A DNA stretch of 64,000 nt from Cellvibrionaceae bacterium (GTDB lineage: Bacteria > Pseudomonadota > Gammaproteobacteria > Pseudomonadales > Cellvibrionaceae), in NCBI GenBank assembly GCA_021151525.1, contig JAGKXD010000011.1, positions 1 through 64,000 on the forward strand, written 5' to 3'. Positions 17,157 through 26,790 of the stretch are shown here, in pieces. The translations under genes and the position numbers were made by a program. Under the pieces are notes generated by a model. The model was not told the origin of the DNA. It saw nothing but the letters and a program-made list of their open reading frames with translations, and made no database searches. The first letter of the stretch is position 1, and each line of letters starts with the position of its first letter.

Positions 17157-18728
17157 ATGCGTAACAATGGCGCTACTACCGGACGCGAAGTAAATATTCC
17201 CAACAACGAAGAAATTGTCTCCTCTTCGGACCTAAAAGGTACGATTCTTTTTTGCAATGAAACATTCTGCAAAGTCTCCGGTTATTCCCAGGAAGAACTT
17301 CTTAACCAACCCCACAACATCTTGCGTCACCCGCATATGCCCGCCGCCGTATTTGCCATTTTTTGGCAAACATTAAAGGCCGATAAGCCTTGGATGGGGA
17401 TCGTCAAAAATCGTTGCAAAAACGGAGATCATTATTGGGTAGATGCTTATGTGACCCCCATTCACGAGAGAGGGCAAGCCGTTGGTTACGAATCTGTGCG
17501 CGTAAAAGCGGATCAAGATCGTATTAAACGGGCGGAGCGTGTTTATGAACGAATTCAACAAGGTTTGGATTGCAATTCCCTCACCGAAAAAATTTGGGGT
17601 CAATGGGGCAATGCTCTTATTATTTCGCTCATAAGTTTTGTTGTAATGTCGCTTATTGCATTTATCAGCGGTACTCCTTCGCTGGGGCTTATGGCCGGCT
17701 TAGCGTTGGCCTCATTAACCATTGGCTTTAGCGCGCATCAAATTCACCTTAGCAGCCTATCTGGCACTTTGGATGACGCACACAAAATTATCAATGATCC
17801 TATAGCCGCCTACGTTTATACCGGTCGCTGTGATATTCAGGGTGAAATTATGCTGGCACAAATCGCCAGTAAAGCGCGCTTACGTACAGCACTCGGCCGC
17901 TTTGGTGAATCCTCTTACGAAATTTACGCGACCGCTAAACATGCGCACGAACAAGCGCAAAAAACCTATAAAGGTATTTCAGCGCAACAACATGAAACCG
18001 CTAGCGTTGCTAATGCAATGCAACAAATGTCACTTGCCGTTCAAGAAGTTGCTATAGGTGCGACTAAAACATCTTCGGCAACCAGCTTAGCTATTGCCGA
18101 AGTTGAACAAGGCAAACACGTAATTGCCGTTGCTAACAATGCTATTTCAAACTTATCTGGAACGGTTGCCGATTTGGGCCAAGTGTTAACCAAACTGAGC
18201 GAAGACAGTAATAAAATTGCCAGCGTAGTCGATGTAATTCGCGGTATTGCTGAGCAAACTAATTTGCTGGCACTCAATGCAGCCATTGAAGCCGCGCGCG
18301 CAGGCGAGCAAGGACGAGGTTTCGCCGTAGTAGCCGATGAAGTTCGCCATTTGGCACAGCGAACACAAGAATCTACCGGACACATTCAAGAAATTATTGG
18401 AAACCTTGGAAAAGCGACTAGTGAAGCCAGCGTGAATATGGATAACTGCCAAACCTTAGCTAATCGCAGCGTGGATGAAATGGGCAATGTACGCAATGCG
18501 CTGAACGCAATCGCGAATTCAGTAAACTCTATTGATCAAATGTCGCACCAGATTGCTACAGCCGCTGAAGAGCAATCCGCAATGGCTCGCGAAATTGAAC
18601 AAAATACACAAAAAATTTCCCATATTTCTGACCAATCCCAAGCCCAAATTGATGAAGCAGACAGACTCAATCACGAAATGGCTGAGCTCTCACAAAAACA
18701 AAAAGATTTAGTTATCCGTTTCAATTAA
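17157..18728 (+). CDS. Aer-like methyl-accepting chemotaxis protein (PAS)
   Basis: 523 aa. An N-terminal PAS domain (about 15-115) closely follows the Aer pattern (GYSQEELLNQPHNILRHP, then KNRCKNGDHYWVDAYVTP), which in Aer binds FAD and senses redox state. Two TM segments lie near 150-192, then a HAMP-like region and the signalling domain, with the conserved hairpin tip EQTNLLALNAAIEAARAGEQ. There is no periplasmic sensor domain. No cheW-binding pentapeptide is evident at the C-terminus. It probably reports energy state to CheA. Confidence 0.9.
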   Translation: MRNNGATTGREVNIPNNEEIVSSSDLKGTILFCNETFCKVSGYSQEELLNQPHNILRHPHMPAAVFAIFWQTLKADKPWMGIVKNRCKNGDHYWVDAYVTPIHERGQAVGYESVRVKADQDRIKRAERVYERIQQGLDCNSLTEKIWGQWGNALIISLISFVVMSLIAFISGTPSLGLMAGLALASLTIGFSAHQIHLSSLSGTLDDAHKIINDPIAAYVYTGRCDIQGEIMLAQIASKARLRTALGRFGESSYEIYATAKHAHEQAQKTYKGISAQQHETASVANAMQQMSLAVQEVAIGATKTSSATSLAIAEVEQGKHVIAVANNAISNLSGTVADLGQVLTKLSEDSNKIASVVDVIRGIAEQTNLLALNAAIEAARAGEQGRGFAVVADEVRHLAQRTQESTGHIQEIIGNLGKATSEASVNMDNCQTLANRSVDEMGNVRNALNAIANSVNSIDQMSHQIATAAEEQSAMAREIEQNTQKISHISDQSQAQIDEADRLNHEMAELSQKQKDLVIRFN

Positions 18729-18736
18729 CAATACAC

Positions 18737-18759
18737 GGTAGGGTGAGGCCTACCCTACC
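18737..18759 (+). terminator. Hairpin after the Aer-like gene
   Basis: GGTAGGG pairs with CCCTACC eight bases after the stop codon. No T-run follows, so termination is uncertain. Confidence 0.4.
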
Positions 18760-18887
18760 TTCAGTGATAGGCATATCATCCTATAAAAATTAAATCGCAA
18801 TAAACTGCAACGCAATCACTCGCTTAAATCTATAATAAGTACATTGTTTGTGTTTTCGCAGACGCCCTGAACTTTAATGAGTGAACC

Positions 18888-20174
18888 ATGTTATCGACCC
18901 AACAGTTAATTGAGTTTGACCGCGAATACCTCTGGCACCCCTATACATCTTTCACCAATCCACCCGTCGTTTTTCCCGTGCGCCGTGCTGAAGGCGTTCA
19001 CATAGAATTGGCCGATGGTAAAAAATTAATTGATGGTATGTCGTCTTGGTGGAGCGTTTTGCATGGCTATAACCACCCTGTTATTAACAAGGCTATTACC
19101 GATCAACTCAATCAGGTAGCACATGTCATGTTTGCCGGCTTTACGCACGAGCCCGCCGCAAAACTCGCGAAAACATTGGTTGAGATCACACCCGCCGGAC
19201 TCAACAAAGTATTTTTTTCCGATTCAGGTTCGGTTGCCGTCGAAGTGGCCATGAAGATGGCGATTCAATATTGGTATTCACAAGGCCAAGCACAGCGCAC
19301 CACGTTTTTATCTCTCAAGCAGGGATACCATGGCGATACTTTTGGTGCTATGTCGGTATGCGATCCCCATTCGGGAATGCATCATTTATTTCACCAAAGT
19401 CTTTCGCATCATCTGTTTGCTGAAGTTCCCGCATGCAAATTCAACGAAAAATTTGATGAGCGTAGCTTTGCTAATTTCTCACAACTACTACAACGCAATC
19501 GCCAAAAAATTGCAGCTGTTATCTTAGAACCCATTGTGCAAGGTGCCGGCGGAATGCATTTTTATTCGCCGACATTTTTATTGCGTGTGCGCGAGCTTTG
19601 CAACCAATTAGATGTGTTATTAATTGCAGACGAAATTGCTACCGGCTTTGGTCGCACAGGAAAACTCTTTGCCTGCGAACACGCCAACATTAGCCCCGAT
19701 ATTATGTGTATTGGAAAAGCATTAACGGGCGGTTACATCACGCTTGCGGCAACGCTCTGTAATGACAAAGTTAGCAACGGTATTAGCACCGGAAAAAACA
19801 GTGTATTTATGCACGGGCCCACGTTTATGGCCAACCCTCTCGCCTGCGCTGCAGCCAATGCCAGTTTAGAGTTGTTGATGAATACTGATTGGCAAAGCAA
19901 AGTCTTGAATATTGAACAACAATTAAAAGCAGAATTAGAACCCTGCCGCACACTGGCTGCAGTTGCAGATGTTCGCGTACTGGGTGCCATAGGTGTTGTT
20001 GAACTGAAAGAACCAGCGAAGGTGGCCGAACTACAACCGCAATTTGTAGCCCAAGGAATTTGGGTGCGGCCTTTTGGAAAATGGGTATACCTAATGCCCC
20101 CATTTATTATAAGCGAGCAGGAATTACGCAAGCTCACCGAAGGTATATACGACGTTGTCTCTAATATCGCCTAA
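18888..20174 (+). CDS. bioA: Adenosylmethionine-8-amino-7-oxononanoate aminotransferase
   Basis: 428 aa, full family length. BioA transfers an amino group from S-adenosylmethionine to KAPA to give DAPA in biotin synthesis. Visible features: WHPYTSF near the start, the substrate-side DGMSSWWSVLHGYNHP block (49-64), PLP contacts with Asp248 (LIADEI) and the Schiff-base Lys277 (CIGKALTGGY). The bioBFHCD genes are not in this window, so bioA stands apart from them here. Confidence 0.96.
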   Translation: MLSTQQLIEFDREYLWHPYTSFTNPPVVFPVRRAEGVHIELADGKKLIDGMSSWWSVLHGYNHPVINKAITDQLNQVAHVMFAGFTHEPAAKLAKTLVEITPAGLNKVFFSDSGSVAVEVAMKMAIQYWYSQGQAQRTTFLSLKQGYHGDTFGAMSVCDPHSGMHHLFHQSLSHHLFAEVPACKFNEKFDERSFANFSQLLQRNRQKIAAVILEPIVQGAGGMHFYSPTFLLRVRELCNQLDVLLIADEIATGFGRTGKLFACEHANISPDIMCIGKALTGGYITLAATLCNDKVSNGISTGKNSVFMHGPTFMANPLACAAANASLELLMNTDWQSKVLNIEQQLKAELEPCRTLAAVADVRVLGAIGVVELKEPAKVAELQPQFVAQGIWVRPFGKWVYLMPPFIISEQELRKLTEGIYDVVSNIA

Positions 20175-20305
20175 ACAAAACATTTATTGAAGTCGGCAAT
20201 ATTCCCTACTCTAGAAAACGCCAAGGATTTAGCGCATTTTTAACGCAGGATTAATACCCAAAAAACTATTCAATAAGGTTTGAGTAGTCATACTTGGATT
20301 AATTT

Positions 20306-21199
20306 ATGAAAAATATTGCACTCCTAGTCCTGCTGTATGTTTGTCAGAGCCTAGTAGCTAATGCTGCACAAGATAGTATGACGTATCACTATTGGGATTT
20401 AAAAGCGAGTGATATACGCGATGAATACCAGTTCCGCTTACTAGAGCTTGCGCTACAAAAAACAGTCAGTAGTCACGGCGACTTTGAGCTCACCAAAAAC
20501 AATGAAAAACTCACGTCTCTTCGCTCAAGGCGCGAGTTGGACCGTGGTGATGTTATTAATGTAATTGCCTTACCCACGCCAACGTGGCAGCCCACGACTA
20601 TTAATCCGCAAGCGCCATTTGTTATAAAAAAGCCGTTACTGCGTGGGCTATTGGGGTACAGAAAATTGGTTGTCCGCAAGAGCGATTTACCAAAGTTTCA
20701 GGCAATAACATCTGCAGCACAGTTACAACATTTAGCAGCAGGCCAAGGACGCGATTGGGAAGACATTAATATTTATAGATTCAACAATTATTCTGTTGTG
20801 GATAATGCTGACTACTTTAATTTATTCGCTATGTTGGCTGCTGGTCGCTTTGATTATATTCCGCTGAGCGTTATCGAAATCGACGACATCATGGAGCGAT
20901 TCTCAAAATACTCAAAGGACTTTGTAGTTGTGCCTAACATTATTATCTACTACCCATTTCCAGTGCTTTTTAATATAAGTGCAAAACACCCAGAGCTGGT
21001 AAGCAGACTCAATCAAGGGCTCGATATTGCCCAAGCAGATGGGTCATTTAAAATGTTATTTGAAAGTTATTTTTCAAAAGAACTCGAAAAGCTTAAAGCG
21101 ACGAACTTAAAAGTATTTATTTTGCGGAGCCCTGAAGTTCCTTATAGTTTGGGATTAGACAAACCTATACTCTTACACGATTACCAAGTCATCCAATAA
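20306..21199 (+). CDS. Orphan periplasmic solute-binding-like protein
   Basis: 297 aa with a signal peptide (cleavage near ANA-AQD). The body looks like a type-2 periplasmic binding fold of the amino-acid (SBP_bac_3) kind. It starts with a region around residues 25-60 and ends near GLDIAQADGSFKMLFESYF, which resembles the family's closing helix. The ligand-binding Arg/Asp pattern of true amino-acid binders is not obvious. No transporter permease or ATPase is next to it. A sensory or accessory role is possible. Its transcript should end at the terminator shared with trpS. Confidence 0.7.
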   Translation: MKNIALLVLLYVCQSLVANAAQDSMTYHYWDLKASDIRDEYQFRLLELALQKTVSSHGDFELTKNNEKLTSLRSRRELDRGDVINVIALPTPTWQPTTINPQAPFVIKKPLLRGLLGYRKLVVRKSDLPKFQAITSAAQLQHLAAGQGRDWEDINIYRFNNYSVVDNADYFNLFAMLAAGRFDYIPLSVIEIDDIMERFSKYSKDFVVVPNIIIYYPFPVLFNISAKHPELVSRLNQGLDIAQADGSFKMLFESYFSKELEKLKATNLKVFILRSPEVPYSLGLDKPILLHDYQVIQ

Positions 21200-21220
21200 A
21201 AACATTAAAAAATATCAATA

Positions 21221-21257
21221 AAAAAGCCCGCCGCTCTTTCAAGCGGTGGGCTTTTTT
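21221..21257. terminator. Bidirectional rho-independent terminator
   Basis: AAAAAGCCCGCCGC arm, short loop, GCGGTGGGCTTTTTT arm. It serves the convergent solute-binding gene and trpS. Confidence 0.93.
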
Positions 21258-21270
21258 ATTGAATGCAACC

Positions 21271-22278
21271 TTATTGAATTTTTTTAATTCCTACCGCAGC
21301 ACGCACTTTTTCCAACAAAGGTTTACTCTGCGCACGTGCCTTTTCTGCGCCCGCCTGCAAAACATCTTCAATATGTGCGGGGTTTGCTAGCAGAGCTTCA
21401 TACTTTTCACGCGCTTCGCCAACTTGCTCGTTAATCAATTCAAATAATTGCCTCTTAGCTTCACCCCAAGCAATACCTTCCGCAAAAGCTTTACGCATAT
21501 CTGCAGCTTGCTCTGGCGTTGCAAAGGCTTGCCAAATTTGGAATACCGTTGAAGTATCCGCATCTTTTGGTTGGCCCGGTTCCAACAAATTGGTCACAAT
21601 TTTATTAATGGATTTTTTGAGTTGCTTTTCGGGCAAGAACAACGGAATGGTATTGCCATAACTCTTACTCATTTTGCGGCCATCCAAACCTTGCAGCACC
21701 GCTACGTTGTCATCAACAACCGCTTCAGGTAATACAAAATGTTCACCGTAATGGTGATTAAAACGCGCAGCAATGTCACGAGCCATTTCAATGTGCTGAA
21801 TTTGGTCTTTACCAACAGGAACCTTATTGGCATTGAACATTAAAATATCGGCAGCCATTAAAATTGGGTAGGAATATAAACCCATGGTAATGCCGAAATC
21901 TGCGTCATCACCCGCTGCAACATTTGCATCAACCGATGCTTTGTATGCGTGGGCGCGGTTCATTAAACCTTTGGCTGCCATGCAGGTGAGCATCCAGCAC
22001 AACTCTGGAATTTCCGGCACATCTGATTGACGATAAAAAATCGCGTTATCAGTATTCAAACCTAGCGCTAACCAAGTTGCAGCTATTTCGCGCGTAGATT
22101 GGTGAACCAACAGGGGGTCATGGCACTTAATGAGCGCATGAAAGTCGGCCAAAAAATAAAAAGATTGCACATCAGCGCGCTCGCTGGCTGCAATTGCCGG
22201 GCGAATCGCGCCCACATAGTTACCTAGATGAGGAGTTCCGGTAGTTGTAATACCGGTAAGAACACGTTGCTTGCTCAT
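21271..22278 (-). CDS. trpS: Tryptophanyl-tRNA synthetase
   Basis: 335 aa. Class I synthetase that charges tRNA-Trp. The HIGH-like motif is TPHLGNYVG (15-23), and the KMSKS loop is present as KMSKSYGN near residue 203. The length is that of the short bacterial TrpRS. It begins with ATG at 22278 preceded by a GAAG site. Monocistronic, ending at the shared terminator. Confidence 0.97.
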   Translation of the reverse strand: MSKQRVLTGITTTGTPHLGNYVGAIRPAIAASERADVQSFYFLADFHALIKCHDPLLVHQSTREIAATWLALGLNTDNAIFYRQSDVPEIPELCWMLTCMAAKGLMNRAHAYKASVDANVAAGDDADFGITMGLYSYPILMAADILMFNANKVPVGKDQIQHIEMARDIAARFNHHYGEHFVLPEAVVDDNVAVLQGLDGRKMSKSYGNTIPLFLPEKQLKKSINKIVTNLLEPGQPKDADTSTVFQIWQAFATPEQAADMRKAFAEGIAWGEAKRQLFELINEQVGEAREKYEALLANPAHIEDVLQAGAEKARAQSKPLLEKVRAAVGIKKIQ

Positions 22279-22389
22279 GGTTGCACTTCTATCTTTTAAT
22301 AAAGTTGGATGTATTCAAAATTAAAGGGGCATTATACAGATATGCGCCAGTTGTAGCGCTTATCTGTATAAAATTGAGCAGGAGGGAGA

Positions 22390-23436
22390 TTAATTCGCCG
22401 CTTGGTGCAAACTTGACTCTTGTAGAATCAGGGTTTCATAACCCGCTTGATTCAATAACTGGGCTGCAACATCTGCGCGGCGGCCAGCATCATCAGTCAC
22501 CACATAAACTTGCGATAAATCCAGCGTGGGTAAACTTTTGCGCAATTGGCTTAGAGGAATATTCCTACTTTGCGGAACTGACTGGAAGCGTCGCTCCAAC
22601 GGCAAGCGCACATCAATAATTTGATAGCGATTTTTCACCTCGGTATTTTTAGCGAGCTCTTCATAAGAGATAAAGCGGCGCACGGGTTCTTGCAACAAGG
22701 TAAGGAAATCACTTTTTTCAAGGCACATTAACTTGCCCGATGTCAGCATTTGAACCGTTGCATTGCGCGTGGTATCGCCGACTAATGCTTCCTCGCCAAA
22801 ATAATCGCCGGGTCGTAATGCTGCGAGAATATTGCCTTGCTTATCAATTACTTTTGCACTGCCAACTTCAAGCACGTAAAAAAACTCACCGCGCTCACCC
22901 TCCTTGAGAATAATTTCATCGGCGGCGACTCGCTGCGTTTTAAAACGCAAAAATAATTGACGAATATTACCCGGTGGAATTTTGTTAAAAAATGGCGACT
23001 GCAAAAGGCTCGACATCCAATCGCCCTCTTCCGCAGATTCGAATTCTGAATCTTCTTCTACGAGCTCATCTGCTGGAGTGTCGCTGCCGCTTTCACTCCA
23101 AGCCAACACTAAATCAGAAAAATCGCTTTCAACCGAGAGAATGACCACAGCAGATTTTGCAACAGCGGAAACTTTGGTGGGCGATGCGCTATTCAACGGA
23201 ACCTTGTGCGATTCGTCTTGGCTGGTAACTGACGTCACCGTAAAATGCGAGTCAATTAAATCAACATCACCGCTTACAAGATAAAGCGATTCTTGTAGCT
23301 CGCGTCCGCGCTTAAAAATAATGGTGCCTTTCGTATATTCTTTAAGGCTCGCTTTTTCAATAACTCGGGTTAAGTATTCAAATGCGAGGGTGTTAAAGGG
23401 CGAAAATCTGGCCAAAAGCTCATGTGAAAGATTCAT
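22390..23436 (-). CDS. Cyclic-nucleotide-binding protein with rhodanese-like tail
   Basis: 348 aa, cytoplasmic. A degenerate cyclic-nucleotide-binding (CNB) domain comes first (about 12-115), then an acidic linker (residues 120-140). A second CNB domain (about 150-255) has an intact-looking phosphate-binding cassette (FGEEALVGDTTRNATV). A rhodanese-like domain (about 270-340) ends the protein. In the rhodanese active loop the expected Cys is replaced by Asp (VYVVTDDAGRRAD), so sulfur transfer is unlikely. There is no helix-turn-helix, so it is not a CRP-type transcription factor. Likely a nucleotide-gated binding protein of unknown target. Confidence 0.8.
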   Translation of the reverse strand: MNLSHELLARFSPFNTLAFEYLTRVIEKASLKEYTKGTIIFKRGRELQESLYLVSGDVDLIDSHFTVTSVTSQDESHKVPLNSASPTKVSAVAKSAVVILSVESDFSDLVLAWSESGSDTPADELVEEDSEFESAEEGDWMSSLLQSPFFNKIPPGNIRQLFLRFKTQRVAADEIILKEGERGEFFYVLEVGSAKVIDKQGNILAALRPGDYFGEEALVGDTTRNATVQMLTSGKLMCLEKSDFLTLLQEPVRRFISYEELAKNTEVKNRYQIIDVRLPLERRFQSVPQSRNIPLSQLRKSLPTLDLSQVYVVTDDAGRRADVAAQLLNQAGYETLILQESSLHQAAN

Positions 23437-23590
23437 AGTGACGCCTATCGATAAATGGAGTAAGCCTTGGTCGCCGCGTCGTGCAAAGGCTTTTTAGTCG
23501 TTATGCGCGAAGTATAAACAGCTCTCACGAGAAACAGTGTGACGACCTTACCAAGTCTTAGCGCAAAGTCATCTCTAATAGGGGCAAACG

Positions 23591-23612
23591 AGGCTTGAAG
23601 GGCCTCAAGCCT
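23591..23612 (-). terminator. Hairpin after the M18 aminopeptidase gene
   Basis: AGGCTTGA and TCAAGCCT form an eight-pair stem with a six-base loop, 16 bases past the stop on the minus strand. The following T-content is modest (CGTTTG), so the terminator is only probable. Confidence 0.5.
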
Positions 23613-23627
23613 GTCGCAAGATTTTGC

Positions 23628-24953
23628 CTAGAGGAAGCGTATTGGAGAAGGATATTGATAAAAAGCGGATGCTACCTGGTAGAGATAATGTGCATCAGCA
23701 ACGCCGGCCAGCTCGCGAATGGAATGCATGGCAAAGGTGGGCACGCCAACATCAATCGTTTTAACCCCCACTTCAGAAGAAACAATTGGGCCAATCGTGC
23801 TACCGCAGCCCATATCTGTACGCGCTACAAACACTTGCACCGGAACCTGTTGCTGTTCGCACAACCAATGAAAAAATCCACTGGTTTCGCTGGTGGTTGC
23901 ATAGCGTTGATTGGCATTAATTTTCACCACTGGCCCGCGGTTTAACAACGGGCCATGATTTTCATCGTGGCGATCAATAAAGTTGGGATGCACACCGTGT
24001 GCATTGTCAGCCGAAATCATGAGCGAATGTTCAATAACACGAATACGCGTTTCGGCATCGGGAATCAGGCGCTCCAAAAATTGTTGCAACATGGGACCCT
24101 TAGCGCCGCAACAGGAAGTACTGCCAACCTCTTCGTGATCTGTACAAATTAATAAACTGGATACTTCATCATCCGCATGCAAAAGTGCCTGTAAACCTAC
24201 AAAACAACTGAGCAAATTATCGAGGCGTGCACTGGCAATAAAATCTTGCTGCAGCCCAATAAATGACGGCGCCTGGGTATCGTATAAACTAATTTCAAAA
24301 TCTAAAATTTGCGTTGCAGAAACATGTGGATGTTCCTGTTTTAGTTGCGTCAATAAAATGGCTTTAAAATTCGGCGTCAGCGTTTGCTCTTGAGCAAATT
24401 GCAGCAACACCGGCACTATATCGCGCTGTGGATTTATGCTGCGGCTGTTATTAGCTTCGCGATCTAAATGAATGGCCAAACTAGGAACAGTCACAACAGG
24501 TTGTTTAAAATCGATTAAAGCGCTGGCAATTTTATTGTCTGCCGTTTTATAAGTTACACGCCCCGCCAATGACAAATCGCGATCAAACCATGGAGCCAGC
24601 AAAGCGCCACCATAAACTTCCACACCGAGCTGCATGTAACCTTTGCGATTTAATTCTGGTTGCGGTTTTACTTTTAAACAAGGGCTATCGGTATGCGCAC
24701 CTAACATGCGAATACCTGTTTCAAGCAGATTTTTTTTGCCATAGACAAACGCAATAATGGATGAATCATTACGTTTAATAAAATAACGTTTACCCGCTTG
24801 TAAACTCCACGCCGCCGCTTCATCCAATTCAGCAAAACCTGCTGCCGATAATTGTTCAGCCATGTTTTGCGTTGCATGAAAAGGCGTGGGCGATGCTTGT
24901 AAAAAACTCAATAATTGTTGGTTAAATTCTGCTTGCGCCAATAATTGAGACAT
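23628..24953 (-). CDS. apeB: M18 family aminopeptidase
   Basis: 441 aa. Metal-binding blocks of the M18 family are clear: AHTDSP near residue 91 (His, Asp), DHEEVGSTSCCGA near 272 (Glu-Glu), and a late His in PTFAMHS. The enzyme is a cytoplasmic dinuclear zinc aminopeptidase that removes N-terminal acidic or neutral residues. An AGGT ribosome site lies seven bases before the ATG. tsaB lies just upstream, 25 bases away, on the same strand. Confidence 0.94.
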   Translation of the reverse strand: MSQLLAQAEFNQQLLSFLQASPTPFHATQNMAEQLSAAGFAELDEAAAWSLQAGKRYFIKRNDSSIIAFVYGKKNLLETGIRMLGAHTDSPCLKVKPQPELNRKGYMQLGVEVYGGALLAPWFDRDLSLAGRVTYKTADNKIASALIDFKQPVVTVPSLAIHLDREANNSRSINPQRDIVPVLLQFAQEQTLTPNFKAILLTQLKQEHPHVSATQILDFEISLYDTQAPSFIGLQQDFIASARLDNLLSCFVGLQALLHADDEVSSLLICTDHEEVGSTSCCGAKGPMLQQFLERLIPDAETRIRVIEHSLMISADNAHGVHPNFIDRHDENHGPLLNRGPVVKINANQRYATTSETSGFFHWLCEQQQVPVQVFVARTDMGCGSTIGPIVSSEVGVKTIDVGVPTFAMHSIRELAGVADAHYLYQVASAFYQYPSPIRFL

Positions 24954-24978
24954 ATTTTTTACCTACAGCTTTCGATAT

Positions 24979-25686
24979 TTAAAGGGATTGGGTGCGTATA
25001 CGCTGGCGTTTTTGCCAAGATACGGAATCACGTAAATAAACCGGTTGTGCATCAAAAATTGATTGAGTTTTCCCCTGATTAAAAGCATCTACCGCTATGG
25101 GAAGCATAAAACGCGCATCTGGGTGCACATCTTGCACAAGCGTTGCGGGAACAATAGGTTGTAAATCTGCGTAATGCCAACCGGGGCCTATGGCGATAAA
25201 TTGTTTATCCAATTTCACTATAGCTTCTTGTTCACATACTTCAGCAGGTTTCATCACAAATTCTGCAGACAATGCGCTTGGAATTCTATCGGCACTGAAC
25301 AAGCCCCAATAAATTTCGTCCATTCGTGCATCCAAAGCCACCAACAATGGCTGCGAACTACTTTTATTTTCGGTAACGAAACCTTGCGCCATAGCTTGCA
25401 AGGTTGATACAGGAATTACCGGTAAGTTTGCACCAAATGCCAAACCTTGTACTATGCCCATGCAAATACGTAAGCCGGTAAATGAACCTGGGCCACGCCC
25501 GAACGCAATTGCATCCAAATCTTTCAAGGTACAATTGGCCGCGCGCAAAATTTCGTCCACCATGGGTAGCAAACGCTGAGTGTGACTTTTCGCAGCCAGT
25601 TCAAAAATATGCGTCGCTTCACCATTTAAATATAAGGCGACAGAGCAAGCATCAGTGGACGCATCGAGTGCTAAAATTTTAGTCAT
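24979..25686 (-). CDS. tsaB: tRNA threonylcarbamoyladenosine protein TsaB
   Basis: 235 aa from the ATG at 25686 (MTKILALDASTDACSVALY), close to the 231 aa of E. coli TsaB. The open frame runs on to 25773, but that start lies inside the adk terminator and adds non-homologous residues. TsaB is the ASKHA-fold partner of TsaD in making t6A37 in ANN-decoding tRNAs. The family segments RGPGSFTGLRI (about 68-78) and LDARMDEIYW are present. It runs into apeB on the same strand. Confidence 0.94.
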   Translation of the reverse strand: MTKILALDASTDACSVALYLNGEATHIFELAAKSHTQRLLPMVDEILRAANCTLKDLDAIAFGRGPGSFTGLRICMGIVQGLAFGANLPVIPVSTLQAMAQGFVTENKSSSQPLLVALDARMDEIYWGLFSADRIPSALSAEFVMKPAEVCEQEAIVKLDKQFIAIGPGWHYADLQPIVPATLVQDVHPDARFMLPIAVDAFNQGKTQSIFDAQPVYLRDSVSWQKRQRIRTQSL

Positions 25687-25756
25687 GGATATTTTTCTTT
25701 CAGAACAAATGTCGTTCAAAAAACGTTTGATAAAAACTTCAATTAAAACTTGGCGA

Positions 25757-25793
25757 TAAAAAAATAGGCTCACAAGGAGCCTATTTATTTTTA
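25757..25793 (-). terminator. Rho-independent terminator of adk
   Basis: On the minus strand, AATAGGCTCC, a TTGT loop, GAGCCTATT and then a T-run. It lies between adk and tsaB, so tsaB must have its own promoter or depend on read-through. Confidence 0.88.
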
Positions 25794-25808
25794 CTTATTC
25801 GTAAACAT

Positions 25809-26462
25809 TTAGCTCAATACAGACAATAATTGTTTGCGAATTGAATCCACACTGCCCACACCATCAATACGTGTATATTTAGGAGCATTCTTTTGGCCGC
25901 TAGCGGCGAGGCCTTGGTAAAAACCAACGAGCGGTTTTGTTTGCGCGTGATAAACATTCAAACGTTTACGCACAGTTTCTTCCTGATCATCAGGGCGCTG
26001 CACCAATGGCTCACCGGTAATGTCATCGTGATCGGCAACCTTGGGGGCGTTATGAACTATGTGATAAACACGGCCAGACGCTTCGTGCACACGACGACCA
26101 CTCAAGCGCGCTACAATTTCTTCATCAGCAACATCAATTTCAATGACGTGATCAATATTTACACCTGCATCCAAAAGCGCTTCTGCTTGAGGAATAGTGC
26201 GTGGAAACCCGTCAAAAAGGAAACCGTTGTTGCAGTCGCTCTGAAGAATACGCTCTTTAACCAAAGAGATTATCAAGTCATCTGACACCAGACCACCTGC
26301 TTCCATAATGCCTTTCGCTTGCAGGCCTAATTGAGTTCCTGCTTTTACTGCTGCGCGCAACATATCACCGGTAGAAATTTGGGGGATGCCAAACTTCTCC
26401 ATAATCAGCTGCGCCTGGGTACCCTTGCCTGCACCAGGTGCGCCTAACAAAATCACTCTCAT
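25809..26462 (-). CDS. adk: Adenylate kinase
   Basis: 217 aa. P-loop GAPGAGKGT at 7-15, the DGFPRT motif near 84 and a LID domain without zinc cysteines (about 122-160). It interconverts ATP + AMP and 2 ADP. A GAGGAG site precedes the ATG by eight bases. Length and motifs match the long bacterial form. Confidence 0.97.
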   Translation of the reverse strand: MRVILLGAPGAGKGTQAQLIMEKFGIPQISTGDMLRAAVKAGTQLGLQAKGIMEAGGLVSDDLIISLVKERILQSDCNNGFLFDGFPRTIPQAEALLDAGVNIDHVIEIDVADEEIVARLSGRRVHEASGRVYHIVHNAPKVADHDDITGEPLVQRPDDQEETVRKRLNVYHAQTKPLVGFYQGLAASGQKNAPKYTRIDGVGSVDSIRKQLLSVLS

Positions 26463-26790
26463 TACGGATTGCTCCTCAAAATTATTTGAGCGCCAGCAGG
26501 TCGGGTTTCCCTCGCCTGTGGAACCATCTTATAAATGCCAACGCGCGCACAAAAAAGTGCTGGTAAAAAAGGCGTTACGATACACGGCCAGGCGGCCAAT
26601 CACAACCTCAAGGCGGTTTTAGGCGTAAATCCGAGTTGGTCTACACACTCGCAAATGACAGCGGTAACACCTCTGTGCAATATTTAGACACCAACATTCA
26701 AGATCGCTTTAAAAGTGTCCTCTTTCCGTTGTACCTGTAGATGTTTCATCCTACAATTGCCTGAATAATGACAATTGATAGGGCATCAAA
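26463..26790. other. Divergent intergenic region, adk to Lrp-type gene
   Basis: About 330 bases without a gene. Two CAATTG hexamers 12 bases apart lie just before the regulator ATG (about 26755-26778). Such spaced palindromes might be an autoregulatory operator, but this is a guess. Confidence 0.4.

Noticed and set aside
25687..25773. Extended N-terminus of TsaB
   Set aside because: The upstream start lies in the adk terminator, and TsaB homologues begin at the ATG at 25686.
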